A stretch of DNA of 5,228 nt, taken from NCBI GenBank assembly GCA_012729875.1, contig JAAYCC010000218.1:1-5228 (forward strand), read 5' to 3'. The notes beneath the pieces were generated by a model, which was not told where the DNA came from, did not search any database, and was given only the letters and a program-made list of their open reading frames with translations. Positions 1-4,533 of this stretch are shown in pieces (the first letter of the stretch is position 1; each line of letters starts with the position of its first letter). This stretch comes from Clostridiales bacterium. Lineage in GTDB: Bacteria > Bacillota > Clostridia > Oscillospirales > Oscillospiraceae. The position numbers and the translations under genes were made by a program.

Positions 1-747
1 CAGAATCTGCTGTCCTGCATGGTTGAGCACGGCGTGAAATATGCTGTTTTTTCGTCCTCTGCTGCGGTCTACGGCGAGCCTGAAAACATCCCTATAAAAG
101 AGGAAGACCCGACCGATCCCAAGAACCCCTACGGAGCTACAAAGCTTGCCATGGAGCAGATGTTCAAATGGTCGGCGATGGCTTACGGCATCAAATATGT
201 GTCACTGCGCTATTTCAATGCCTGCGGTGCCCACCCCGACGGCAGGATAGGCGAGGACCACGACCCCGAAACTCACCTTATACCCATAGTTTTGCAGGCA
301 GCCTGTGGTGAGCGCGATAAAATCGCAATATTCGGCGATGACTATCCGACTCCCGACGGCACCTGTATCCGCGACTATGTGCATGTCTGCGATCTTGCGA
401 GAGCACATATTGCGGCTGTACGTTACCTGATGAACGGCGGCGAGAGCGGCATCTTCAATCTCGGCAACGGCGTCGGGTTTTCCGTCAAGGAGGTCATAAA
501 GGCCGCTGAGGAGGTCGTGGGCCGGAAGATACCAACAGTCATCGAAGGACGCCGTGCGGGGGATCCGGCGCGGCTGGTCGCATCCAGCGAGAAAGCGAGA
601 CAGGTGCTTGGCTGGGAACCCCGATATGTGGATATACGCAAGATTATAGATACTGCCTGGAACTGGCACAGCGAGAATCCGAAGGGCTTTGCCGGAGATG
701 ATGAAGAGCTTGATATAGACATTGACGAACTGATTGATAAAAGATGA
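1..747 (+). CDS. galE: UDP-glucose 4-epimerase, C-terminal ~248 residues (5' end outside window)
   Basis: Cytosolic NAD-dependent epimerase interconverting UDP-glucose and UDP-galactose (Leloir pathway and glycan precursor supply). The reading frame is open to the left edge, so about 100 N-terminal residues including the GxxGxxG NAD-binding loop are missing. In fragment numbering, the SSSAAVYG stretch (18-25) contains the catalytic Ser (Ser19, E. coli Ser124) and YGATK (44-48) is the catalytic Tyr/Lys pair (E. coli Tyr149/Lys153). NACGAHPDGRIGED, PDGTCIRDYVHVCDLA and RRAGDPA are family signatures for UDP-sugar binding. The residue aligned by eye with the E. coli Tyr299 gatekeeper is Leu192, so use of UDP-GlcNAc cannot be excluded. 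The C-terminus carries an extra acidic tail (residues ~231-248, GDDEELDIDIDELIDKR) beyond the usual NWHxxNPxGF end. The stop overlaps the next start by ATGA, which suggests translational coupling. The family call is very safe; the exact sugar preference is inferred. Confidence 0.96.
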   Translation, partial: QNLLSCMVEHGVKYAVFSSSAAVYGEPENIPIKEEDPTDPKNPYGATKLAMEQMFKWSAMAYGIKYVSLRYFNACGAHPDGRIGEDHDPETHLIPIVLQAACGERDKIAIFGDDYPTPDGTCIRDYVHVCDLARAHIAAVRYLMNGGESGIFNLGNGVGFSVKEVIKAAEEVVGRKIPTVIEGRRAGDPARLVASSEKARQVLGWEPRYVDIRKIIDTAWNWHSENPKGFAGDDEELDIDIDELIDKR

Positions 748-1592
748 GATACGAAGGAACTATATACCGTCCGCCCAGTGAGGCCAGAAGTCTGATAGTT
801 CAGGTCACGGTCGGATGCACACATAACAAATGCACTTTTTGTCCCATGTATAAGGACAAAAAGTTCCATATACGCCCCTTTGATCAGGTACTTGAGGATC
901 TAAAGGAGGCGCGCTGCGATTATCCGAGAGTAGATAGGATCTTCTTTGCCGATGGAGACGCCCTCTGTCTGAGCACCGACAAGCTTCTGAATCTACTTAA
1001 CGCCGTGCGCGCGATTTTTCCCGAGTGCAGGCGCGTCGGGGTCTACAGCCGTGCTTCACACATTCTGCGTAAAAGCGACGAGGAGCTTATCTCGCTTCGC
1101 GAAGCAGGTTTGGGCATAGTGTATATCGGGGCGGAATCCGGCTCTGACGAGGTATTGCTGCGGGTCAACAAGGGCGAGACGGCGGAGCAGATAAAAAACG
1201 GCGTTCAGAGGGCCGAGCGGCTGGGTATACAGGCCTCGGTGACCTTTATCTCGGGTCTCGGCGGGAAAGAACTCATGGAGGAGCACGCCGTCAAGACAGG
1301 TGAGATGATAGGGGAGATGGGCGCCTCATATGTAGGACTCCTTACGCTGATGCCCGCGCCGGGCACAAAAATGTTTGAAGATATTATGAGCGGCGTCTTT
1401 CAGCCCCTGAGTATGTTGGAGGTCGAGCAGGAGCTAAAGCTCATACTCACAAACGCAGACTGCCAAAAGGACTGCGTATTCCGTTCCAACCATGCATCCA
1501 ACCATCTGGTCCTGAGCGGAACGCTTCCGAAGGACAAAGACAGAATGATAATGCAGGTAGTGCGTACAATGATGTCGAATGACATGAAATAA
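744..1592 (+). CDS. Radical SAM protein of unknown substrate (Elp3/MiaB/NifB-like fold)
   Basis: A 282-residue cytosolic radical SAM enzyme, expected to bind a [4Fe-4S] cluster and cleave S-adenosylmethionine. The cluster motif is C25-x4-C30-x2-C33 within GCTHNKCTFCPMYKDKK, one residue longer in its first spacer than the textbook Cx3Cx2C; from memory this spacing is normal for the clostridial RPPSEARSL-type family. FFADGDALCL (67-76) and GAESGSDEVLLRVNKG (129-144) fit the second and later strands of the partial TIM barrel, the latter in the SAM-contact region. The C-terminus has two more cysteines (C240, C244) in NADCQKDCVFRSNHASNH, followed by the family end GTLPKDKDRMI. The start at 744 is required because the next Met lies past the cysteine motif, and the N-terminus MRYEGTIYRPPSEARSL fits the family. 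There is no clear Shine-Dalgarno site; the ATGA overlap with galE implies coupled translation. Relatives are often labelled simply radical SAM protein, and I can assign no reaction. Confidence 0.93.
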   Translation: MRYEGTIYRPPSEARSLIVQVTVGCTHNKCTFCPMYKDKKFHIRPFDQVLEDLKEARCDYPRVDRIFFADGDALCLSTDKLLNLLNAVRAIFPECRRVGVYSRASHILRKSDEELISLREAGLGIVYIGAESGSDEVLLRVNKGETAEQIKNGVQRAERLGIQASVTFISGLGGKELMEEHAVKTGEMIGEMGASYVGLLTLMPAPGTKMFEDIMSGVFQPLSMLEVEQELKLILTNADCQKDCVFRSNHASNHLVLSGTLPKDKDRMIMQVVRTMMSNDMK

Positions 1593-1593
1593 C

Positions 1594-1627
1594 ATAATCC
1601 CCGCATTTCGTTGAATGCGGGGATTAT
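1594..1627. terminator. Bidirectional intrinsic terminator between convergent genes
   Basis: A perfect 14-bp inverted repeat (1594-1607 with 1614-1627, core ATAATCCCCGCATT) encloses a 6-nt loop. It starts two bases after the radical SAM stop and ends two bases before the stop of the convergent acetyltransferase, filling the 37-bp gap. The plus-strand side is followed by ATTTAT and the minus-strand side by GTTATTTC. Both T-tracts are modest, but the stem is strong, so it probably serves both genes. Confidence 0.88.
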
Positions 1628-1629
1628 AT

Positions 1630-2274
1630 TTATCTGCTGTCTCTGGCTTCGCGCAGCTTTATGCGTTTTTTTCTGTCGCTCTCGTCAAAGGACAGACCGA
1701 CGGCCACTCCCAGGCACATGCCTATGCACATTCCAGTGACAACATTGTCCAGCGTAATGCCGATGCTGACACCGCAGCTGATACCGATACACATAAAGAT
1801 CGCCATCCAGGAGGACTCTTCGCGCTCCTTTTCATACAGCTCTCCTTTATTACCTGCACCGTTTGGGGCGAAGCCGAGTTTTTCCAAAACGTGCTTTGAT
1901 GCGAGATCGCTTTCTTCAGTTTCAGCGGTTATGAAATATACATCGTTATCGGAAAATGCCCAGTGTATCGCCTGTCTTACGGCCTCGGTGGCAAAGCCAT
2001 TGTTGCGGTGTTCCTCATATATAGCACAGGCTATCTCCACGGCGCCGTTTTTCTGCGGGCCTTTAAATCCGAGATTTCCTATGACCTTACCGTCATGAAG
2101 GGCTATTTTCCATTTGGTATACCAATTGTGCTTATCTGGATGGTCAAGGCAGCTCTGAAGTATTTCGTGCAGATCGCTTTTTTTGCTCTCATCGTTCTCC
2201 GAAAGAACGGCAGAGCGGAGTTCGTCGACAGACATGGCTGAGATCAGAAGTCTCTTTGTTTTTAAAATTTTCAT
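1630..2274 (-). CDS. GNAT acetyltransferase (RimJ/RimL-like) with C-terminal glycine-rich membrane hairpin
   Basis: A 214-residue protein in two parts. Residues 1-145 are a GNAT domain of the Acetyltransf_3 (RimJ/RimL) type, expected to move acetyl from acetyl-CoA to an amine. It opens with KTKRLLISAMSVDELR, has WKIALHDGKVIGNLGFKG (55-72), the acetyl-CoA loop in EEHRNNGFATEAVRQAI (87-103; R90-x-x-G93-x-A95), and SKHVLEKLGF (126-135) as motif B. Residues ~156-196 form two hydrophobic segments rich in Gly and Cys (about 157-174 and 178-195, GxxxG spacing), followed by a basic tail (RKKRIKLREARDSR). This suggests membrane anchoring with both ends in the cytoplasm. The ATG at 2274 has AGGGG seven bases upstream; Met14 is a less likely alternative. 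It has its own promoter and converges on the radical SAM gene. The substrate is unknown: small molecule, peptide or protein N-terminus are all possible. The domain call is firm; membrane topology is inferred from hydrophobicity read by eye. Confidence 0.88.
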   Translation of the reverse strand: MKILKTKRLLISAMSVDELRSAVLSENDESKKSDLHEILQSCLDHPDKHNWYTKWKIALHDGKVIGNLGFKGPQKNGAVEIACAIYEEHRNNGFATEAVRQAIHWAFSDNDVYFITAETEESDLASKHVLEKLGFAPNGAGNKGELYEKEREESSWMAIFMCIGISCGVSIGITLDNVVTGMCIGMCLGVAVGLSFDESDRKKRIKLREARDSR

Positions 2275-2302
2275 AGGTTAACCCCTAAGAATTGTTTTAT
2301 AT

Positions 2303-2331
2303 ATTATAACACAAGAAAGAAAAATAGAAAA
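2303..2331 (-). promoter_or_regulatory. Promoter of the GNAT gene (extended -10)
   Basis: On the minus strand TGTTATAAT gives a perfect -10 hexamer (2303-2308) with an extended TGn. With 17-bp spacing the -35 would be TTTTCT (2326-2331), which is weak and lies inside the T-tract of the upstream terminator. The extended -10 could compensate. The predicted start lies about 20 bases before the ATG, leaving room for the AGGGG ribosome site. Confidence 0.65.
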
Positions 2332-2336
2332 TAAAA

Positions 2337-2361
2337 AGGCGCCGTCACAAAGACGGCGCCT
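2337..2361 (-). terminator. Intrinsic terminator of the heptad-repeat membrane protein gene
   Basis: A GC-rich 10-bp stem (2337-2346 with 2352-2361; GGCGCCGTC and GACGGCGCC) has a 5-nt loop. Read on the minus strand it is followed by TTTTTATTTTCTATTTTT, an ideal U-tract. It lies 15 bases after the stop of the 2377-3900 gene and separates it from the downstream acetyltransferase gene. Confidence 0.93.
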
Positions 2362-2376
2362 CGGTATAAAGAGAAA

Positions 2377-3900
2377 TTATTCGCCCTTTAGCATAGCGAG
2401 CAGACCGTTCTTGTAGGTGTTCATTGCAATGACAAACAGCAGAGCAAATACACCGACAGCGACCATAGCCGCCATCTGAACCGGGAATTCATGATAGGTA
2501 TTGAGTGCGCCGTAGACGTTTGCTCCGATCGCAACCAGCAGGGACAGGAGACCAAGAATGAGTCCGCCCTTGATCTTGTTGACTGCGGGCATCTTGGCTG
2601 CACCTGCGCCGAGTATAGCGGCGATAAGTCCGAAGATAGCGGCGACTGCAAGAGCTATGTACTGATACATTCTGCTCATAAGTTCATCGGTTGTCTTTAT
2701 GGTCTCTTCATCGACAACTTCTCTCGCTGCTTCAATGGGCTTCATACCGGCGTCTATTTTGGCCTTAACATCGGCGTTCTTGGAGAGCTCAGCAAAGCCT
2801 GCTTCAACTTTTGCTTCGCCATCTTCAAACTCCTTAAGCTTAGCCTTGCCCTCTTCGAGCTGCTTTTCAGCTGCTGCGAGAGTGGCTTTTCCTTCGTCCA
2901 GCTGGACCTTTGCGGCCTTGAGCTTAGCCTGACCGGCCTCATACTCGTTCAGCTTCGCTTTACCCGCATCGAGCTGAGTCTTAGCGGACGCGAGCTGAGT
3001 CTTAGCGGACGCGAGCTGAGTGTTAGCGGCTGTGAGCTGAGGACCTGCGGCTGCGAGCTTAGATTTACCGGCTTCATAAGCCGCCTTGTTGGCCTCAAGC
3101 TTTGCCTTACCGGCTTCATACTCAGCCTTCTTGGCTGCGAGCATTGCTTTGCCTGCTTCATACTTGGGCTTTTCGGCCTCAAGCTTTGCAGCGCCTGCTT
3201 CGTACTCGTCAAGCTTTGCTTTTGCTGCTGCAAGCTGCTGCTCGTATTGTGTCTTTAGGTCGCCTGTAATGAGACCGGCCTCAACGCCTGCGTTGAACTG
3301 GGCGAGCTTCTGCTCGTATTCAGCTTTGCCGGCCACGTAAGTGGGAGTCATTGCATCGATCTTTGCCTTTCCTGCTTCATACTCGGCAACCTTCGCCTGC
3401 CCTGCTTCATATTCGGCAACCTTTGCCTGCCCTGCTTCGTACTCAGTGATGAGGGCCTGACCTGCCTTGTACTCCTGAAGACCTGCGTTGTACTTAGCAA
3501 GACCTGCGTTATACTTAGCAAGACCATCGTTGTACTGAGCTAAACCTGACTGGTATGTGGTCTTGCCGGAGTTGTAAGCTGCGGTGTTTGCGGCCAGAGT
3601 CGCGGCACCAGCGTCATACTCCGCCTGCCCTGCTTCGAGCGCTTTTTTGCCTTCTTCGTACTTTGCAAGGCCTTCCTCATAGGTGGCTTTTCCTTCTTCA
3701 TAGGCTTTGCGGTTAGATTCGAGGGTGGCAGAGCCATCTTCGAGAGTCTGAATATCGGCCAGTGTATCGGCCTTTTCCTGCTCTTTTATCTCCTTAGTGT
3801 CCAAAACATTGGAGATCCCAAGACCTGTGGCCACGAGACCAAACAGGCAGGTGAGAATGAGCAGAATGCTGCAGACTTTGAGCATTTTTTGTCCCTTCAC
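2377..3900 (-). CDS. Membrane-anchored Y/LxxG heptad-repeat coiled-coil protein, GTG start
   Basis: A 507-residue protein of unknown function. The start is GTG at 3900: GGGAGG lies 8 bases upstream, whereas an upstream ATG at 3990 has no ribosome site and the next ATG (3885) is too far away. Layout: one membrane segment (~8-32, MLKVCSILLILTCLFG); a long Ala/Glu/Lys/Gly-rich helix (~34-405); then three membrane segments (~412-432, 444-466, 475-494). Basic residues at the N-terminus, the 432-444 loop and the C-terminus put both ends inside, so the coil should lie outside. Repeats run in strict 7-residue register from L60 to Y144 (YxxGxxx; YNAGLAK, YEEGKAT), change to 10 residues at Y154, Y164 and Y174, then return to 7 with Leu gradually replacing Tyr (LASAKTQ). 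The pattern resembles the xxxLxxG heptad domain (TIGR03057) of YhgE/Pip-like, RND-like and FtsX-like proteins, but no ABC or RND core is present. A break at ~205-216 near the middle suggests an antiparallel hairpin. A structural, cell-surface or secretion-related role is possible but unproven. Confidence 0.85.
   Translation of the reverse strand: MKGQKMLKVCSILLILTCLFGLVATGLGISNVLDTKEIKEQEKADTLADIQTLEDGSATLESNRKAYEEGKATYEEGLAKYEEGKKALEAGQAEYDAGAATLAANTAAYNSGKTTYQSGLAQYNDGLAKYNAGLAKYNAGLQEYKAGQALITEYEAGQAKVAEYEAGQAKVAEYEAGKAKIDAMTPTYVAGKAEYEQKLAQFNAGVEAGLITGDLKTQYEQQLAAAKAKLDEYEAGAAKLEAEKPKYEAGKAMLAAKKAEYEAGKAKLEANKAAYEAGKSKLAAAGPQLTAANTQLASAKTQLASAKTQLDAGKAKLNEYEAGQAKLKAAKVQLDEGKATLAAAEKQLEEGKAKLKEFEDGEAKVEAGFAELSKNADVKAKIDAGMKPIEAAREVVDEETIKTTDELMSRMYQYIALAVAAIFGLIAAILGAGAAKMPAVNKIKGGLILGLLSLLVAIGANVYGALNTYHEFPVQMAAMVAVGVFALLFVIAMNTYKNGLLAMLKGE
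2971..3033 (-). repeat. 21-bp tandem repeat coding LASAKTQ-type heptads
   Basis: Two identical 21-bp units (2971-2991 and 2992-3012) begin GAGCTGAGTC on the plus strand; a third, diverged copy follows at 3013-3033. Each encodes one heptad of the coiled-coil gene (LASAKTQ twice, LTAANTQ once). Nucleotide identity between the first two points to recent duplication or slippage rather than only protein-level selection. Confidence 0.85.
3371..3460 (-). repeat. 30-bp tandem repeat, three units, coding YEAGQAKVAE
   Basis: Units at 3371-3400, 3401-3430 and 3431-3460 each begin CCTGCTTC on the plus strand. The first two differ at two positions and the third is more diverged. They encode the ten-residue YEAGQAKVAE blocks (about residues 148-177), the only stretch where the protein leaves its seven-residue period. 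Confidence 0.85.
3482..3565 (-). repeat. 21-bp tandem repeats coding YNAGLAK heptads
   Basis: Four 21-bp units at 3482, 3503, 3524 and 3545 encode successive YxxGxxx heptads (YNAGLQE, YNAGLAK, YNDGLAK, YQSGLAQ in plus-strand order, approximately). The first two are identical except for one base; the others drift. They lie within the coiled-coil gene. Confidence 0.8.
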
Positions 3901-3908
3901 GTTTATTT

Positions 3909-3914
3909 CCTCCC
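3909..3914 (-). promoter_or_regulatory. Shine-Dalgarno site fixing the GTG start at 3900
   Basis: GGGAGG on the minus strand is followed by eight bases (AAATAAAC) and then GTG AAG GGA. The spacing is ideal for the GTG and about 23 bases from the first in-frame ATG (3885), so the GTG is the likely start and the protein is 507 residues. Confidence 0.85.
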
Positions 3915-3951
3915 AAAAAATATAGTTTTTTATCCGTAATCGCAAAAAACT
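3915..3951 (-). promoter_or_regulatory. AT-rich alternative hairpins next to the ribosome site
   Basis: On the minus strand, AGTTTTTT (3951-3944) can pair perfectly with AAAAAACT (3931-3924) around a 12-base loop. The same A6 can instead pair with the TTTTTT at 3920-3915 that directly abuts GGGAGG. The two hairpins exclude each other, and the second would sit beside the ribosome site. Stems of A-U pairs are weak, so a regulatory role is only a suggestion. Confidence 0.3.
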
Positions 3952-3969
3952 GTCCCCCACCTGGGAACT

Positions 3970-3988
3970 GGAAACCGTTTCCCCCCCC
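3970..3988. promoter_or_regulatory. GGAAAC-C-GTTTCC dyad merging into an eight-base C/G tract
   Basis: A 6-1-6 inverted repeat (3970-3982) runs into a homopolymer of eight C (3981-3988; eight G on the minus strand) in the leader of the coiled-coil gene, just downstream of a candidate -10 at 3997-4002. It could be a regulator-binding site or a slippage-prone tract; neither is demonstrated. Confidence 0.3.
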
Positions 3989-3996
3989 ATATAAAT

Positions 3997-4024
3997 ATTG
4001 TATCTGCGCCGGAATTGTGACGAA
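3997..4024 (-). promoter_or_regulatory. Candidate proximal promoter of the coiled-coil gene
   Basis: On the minus strand, TTCGTC (4019-4024) and TACAAT (3997-4002) are separated by 16 bp. The -10 matches consensus at five of six positions and the -35 is weak. Transcription would start near or in the G8 tract, about 90 bases before the GTG. Confidence 0.4.
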
Positions 4025-4055
4025 TAGCTTACGAATCCCGCACATTTTCAGCTCT

Positions 4056-4084
4056 ATTGTATAGTAATTCTTGCTCAAACGCAA
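4056..4084 (-). promoter_or_regulatory. Candidate distal promoter of the coiled-coil gene
   Basis: On the minus strand, TTGCGT (4079-4084) and TACAAT (4056-4061) are separated by exactly 17 bp. The -10 is five of six and the -35 three of six. It would give a leader of about 150 bases containing the dyad, the G8 tract and the AT-rich hairpins. I cannot tell which of the two candidate promoters is used. Confidence 0.45.
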
Positions 4085-4309
4085 TACTTCAGTCGAAGTT
4101 AGAAAGGAAAAATAAAGGTGTCGATTTTAGCAGATAAGTAAAATTATTTTAAAATCTATAGCAAAACACCTAAAAACACCTAAACTAAATTGGCCCCAAT
4201 ACATAAATTATGATAAAAGCTGAGAAAAAAGTTTTCCATATATTGGCGGTGGTTTATTGTGCCAAAATTGTTGAAACCGACCAAATTATGTTTTAGGAGC
4301 TGCTCTATC
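4085..4309. other. AT-rich intergenic spacer without a supported gene
   Basis: About 225 bp between the promoters of two divergent genes. It contains a 10-bp tandem repeat (4163-4182), a short palindrome ATTTTAAAAT (4146-4155), a small dyad ATTGG-CC-CCAAT (4189-4200) and a longer imperfect dyad (4243-4284). A 28-codon frame at 4210-4296 has no ribosome site. I recognise no RNA gene here. Confidence 0.6.
4163..4182. repeat. Perfect 10-bp tandem repeat AAAACACCTA x2, possible operator
   Basis: AAAACACCTA occurs twice with no gap, followed by AAC. An inverted AGGTGT copy of the core lies at 4116-4121. The 10-bp period is close to one helical turn, so a protein could bind both copies on one face. 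It lies about 80 bp from the distal promoter of the coiled-coil gene and about 130 bp from the thiT promoter. Confidence 0.35.
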
Positions 4310-4338
4310 TTGACAAAGCGTTTTTCTGGTAGCATAAT
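4310..4338 (+). promoter_or_regulatory. Promoter of the TPP riboswitch-thiT transcript
   Basis: A perfect TTGACA (4310-4315) is followed after 17 bp by CATAAT (4333-4338, five of six). The predicted start near 4345 falls just before the riboswitch aptamer, as expected. This is the best promoter in the window. Confidence 0.85.
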
Positions 4339-4350
4339 GAAAATCGTAAT

Positions 4351-4440
4351 AATAGGGGTGCTGACTCATGTCGGCTGAGATCAAGCAATCGAGCTTGGGA
4401 CCCTTGAACCTGATCCGGGTAATGCCGGCGTAGGAATCAA
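4351..4440 (+). promoter_or_regulatory. TPP riboswitch (THI element) aptamer
   Basis: The conserved segments appear in order: GGGGTGC (4355-4361), GCTGAGA (4374-4380), ACCCTTGAACCTGATC (4400-4415), GGGTAATGCCGGCGTAGG (4417-4434). Stems visible by eye are P2, GGGT 4356-4359 with ACCC 4400-4403; P3, 4360-4365 with 4370-4375 around TCAT; an optional hairpin, CAAGC 4382-4386 with GCTTG 4393-4397; and P5, CCGG 4415-4418 with CCGG 4425-4428. Thiamine pyrophosphate binding should favour the downstream terminator and reduce thiT expression. P1 is very short here: I find only about two adjacent pairs plus an isolated one. Confidence 0.96.
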
Positions 4441-4457
4441 AGGAATATTTCCTTGAT
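4436..4457 (+). promoter_or_regulatory. Hairpin linking aptamer and terminator (expression platform)
   Basis: ATCAA (4436-4440) pairs with TTGAT (4453-4457) and GGAA (4442-4445) with TTCC (4449-4452), with one bulged A and a three-base loop. It starts exactly on the bases that would form the 3' side of P1, so it may compete with P1 when no ligand is bound. Confidence 0.5.
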
Positions 4458-4494
4458 GGACCGCGTTGCCGTACCCGCAGCAGCGGCCTTTTTT
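4458..4494 (+). terminator. Riboswitch-controlled intrinsic terminator before thiT
   Basis: GG-CCGC-GTTGC (4458-4469, one bulged A) pairs with GCAGC-GCGG-CC (4477-4488, one bulged A) around a 7-base loop, followed by six T (4489-4494). It ends about 40 bases before the thiT ATG, so it acts on transcription rather than covering the ribosome site. CGGGTA in the aptamer (4416-4421) is complementary to TACCCG (4472-4477) in the terminator loop and 3' arm, a possible antiterminator contact. Confidence 0.85.
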
Positions 4495-4520
4495 GTTGCG
4501 CTGCGAAGACTTACAAAACT

Positions 4521-4526
4521 GGAGGG
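4521..4526 (+). promoter_or_regulatory. Shine-Dalgarno site fixing the thiT start at 4534
   Basis: GGAGGG lies seven bases before ATG 4534. The longer open frame starting at 4453 runs through the terminator hairpin and has no ribosome site at a suitable distance, so the shorter protein is the right one. Confidence 0.9.
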
Positions 4527-4533
4527 AATATTC

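Noticed and set aside
1594..1627. Attachment site or IS end suggested by the long perfect inverted repeat
   Set aside because: Its position exactly between two convergent stops, GC-rich core and short loop fit a shared terminator, with no transposase or target duplication nearby.
1661..2098. Plus-strand frame of 145 codons over the acetyltransferase gene
   Set aside because: It is antisense to a gene with clear GNAT motifs and has no recognisable domain or ribosome site.
2491..3258. Long plus-strand frame of 255 codons, Cys/Leu/Ser-rich
   Set aside because: It is the antisense shadow of the repetitive coiled-coil gene; its regular composition follows from the heptad repeats and it has no supporting ribosome site or family match.
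2971..3565. CRISPR-like or transposon-related repeat array
   Set aside because: The repeats are tandem multiples of three inside an open reading frame with no spacers, so they are protein repeats.
3901..3990. 30-residue N-terminal extension of the coiled-coil protein from ATG 3990
   Set aside because: The ATG has no Shine-Dalgarno site, is followed by the G8 tract, and would need transcription from the distal promoter; GGGAGG at 3909-3914 points clearly to the GTG at 3900.
4210..4296. 28-codon frame (MIKAEKKVFHIL...) in the thiT upstream spacer
   Set aside because: There is no ribosome site before the ATG, it lies upstream of the thiT promoter, it overlaps the dyad at 4243-4284, and its composition is not protein-like enough to support a call.
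4453..4533. 27-residue N-terminal extension of ThiT
   Set aside because: The extension is the translation of the riboswitch terminator hairpin and T-tract; ATG 4534 has GGAGGG at proper distance and gives the normal ThiT length.
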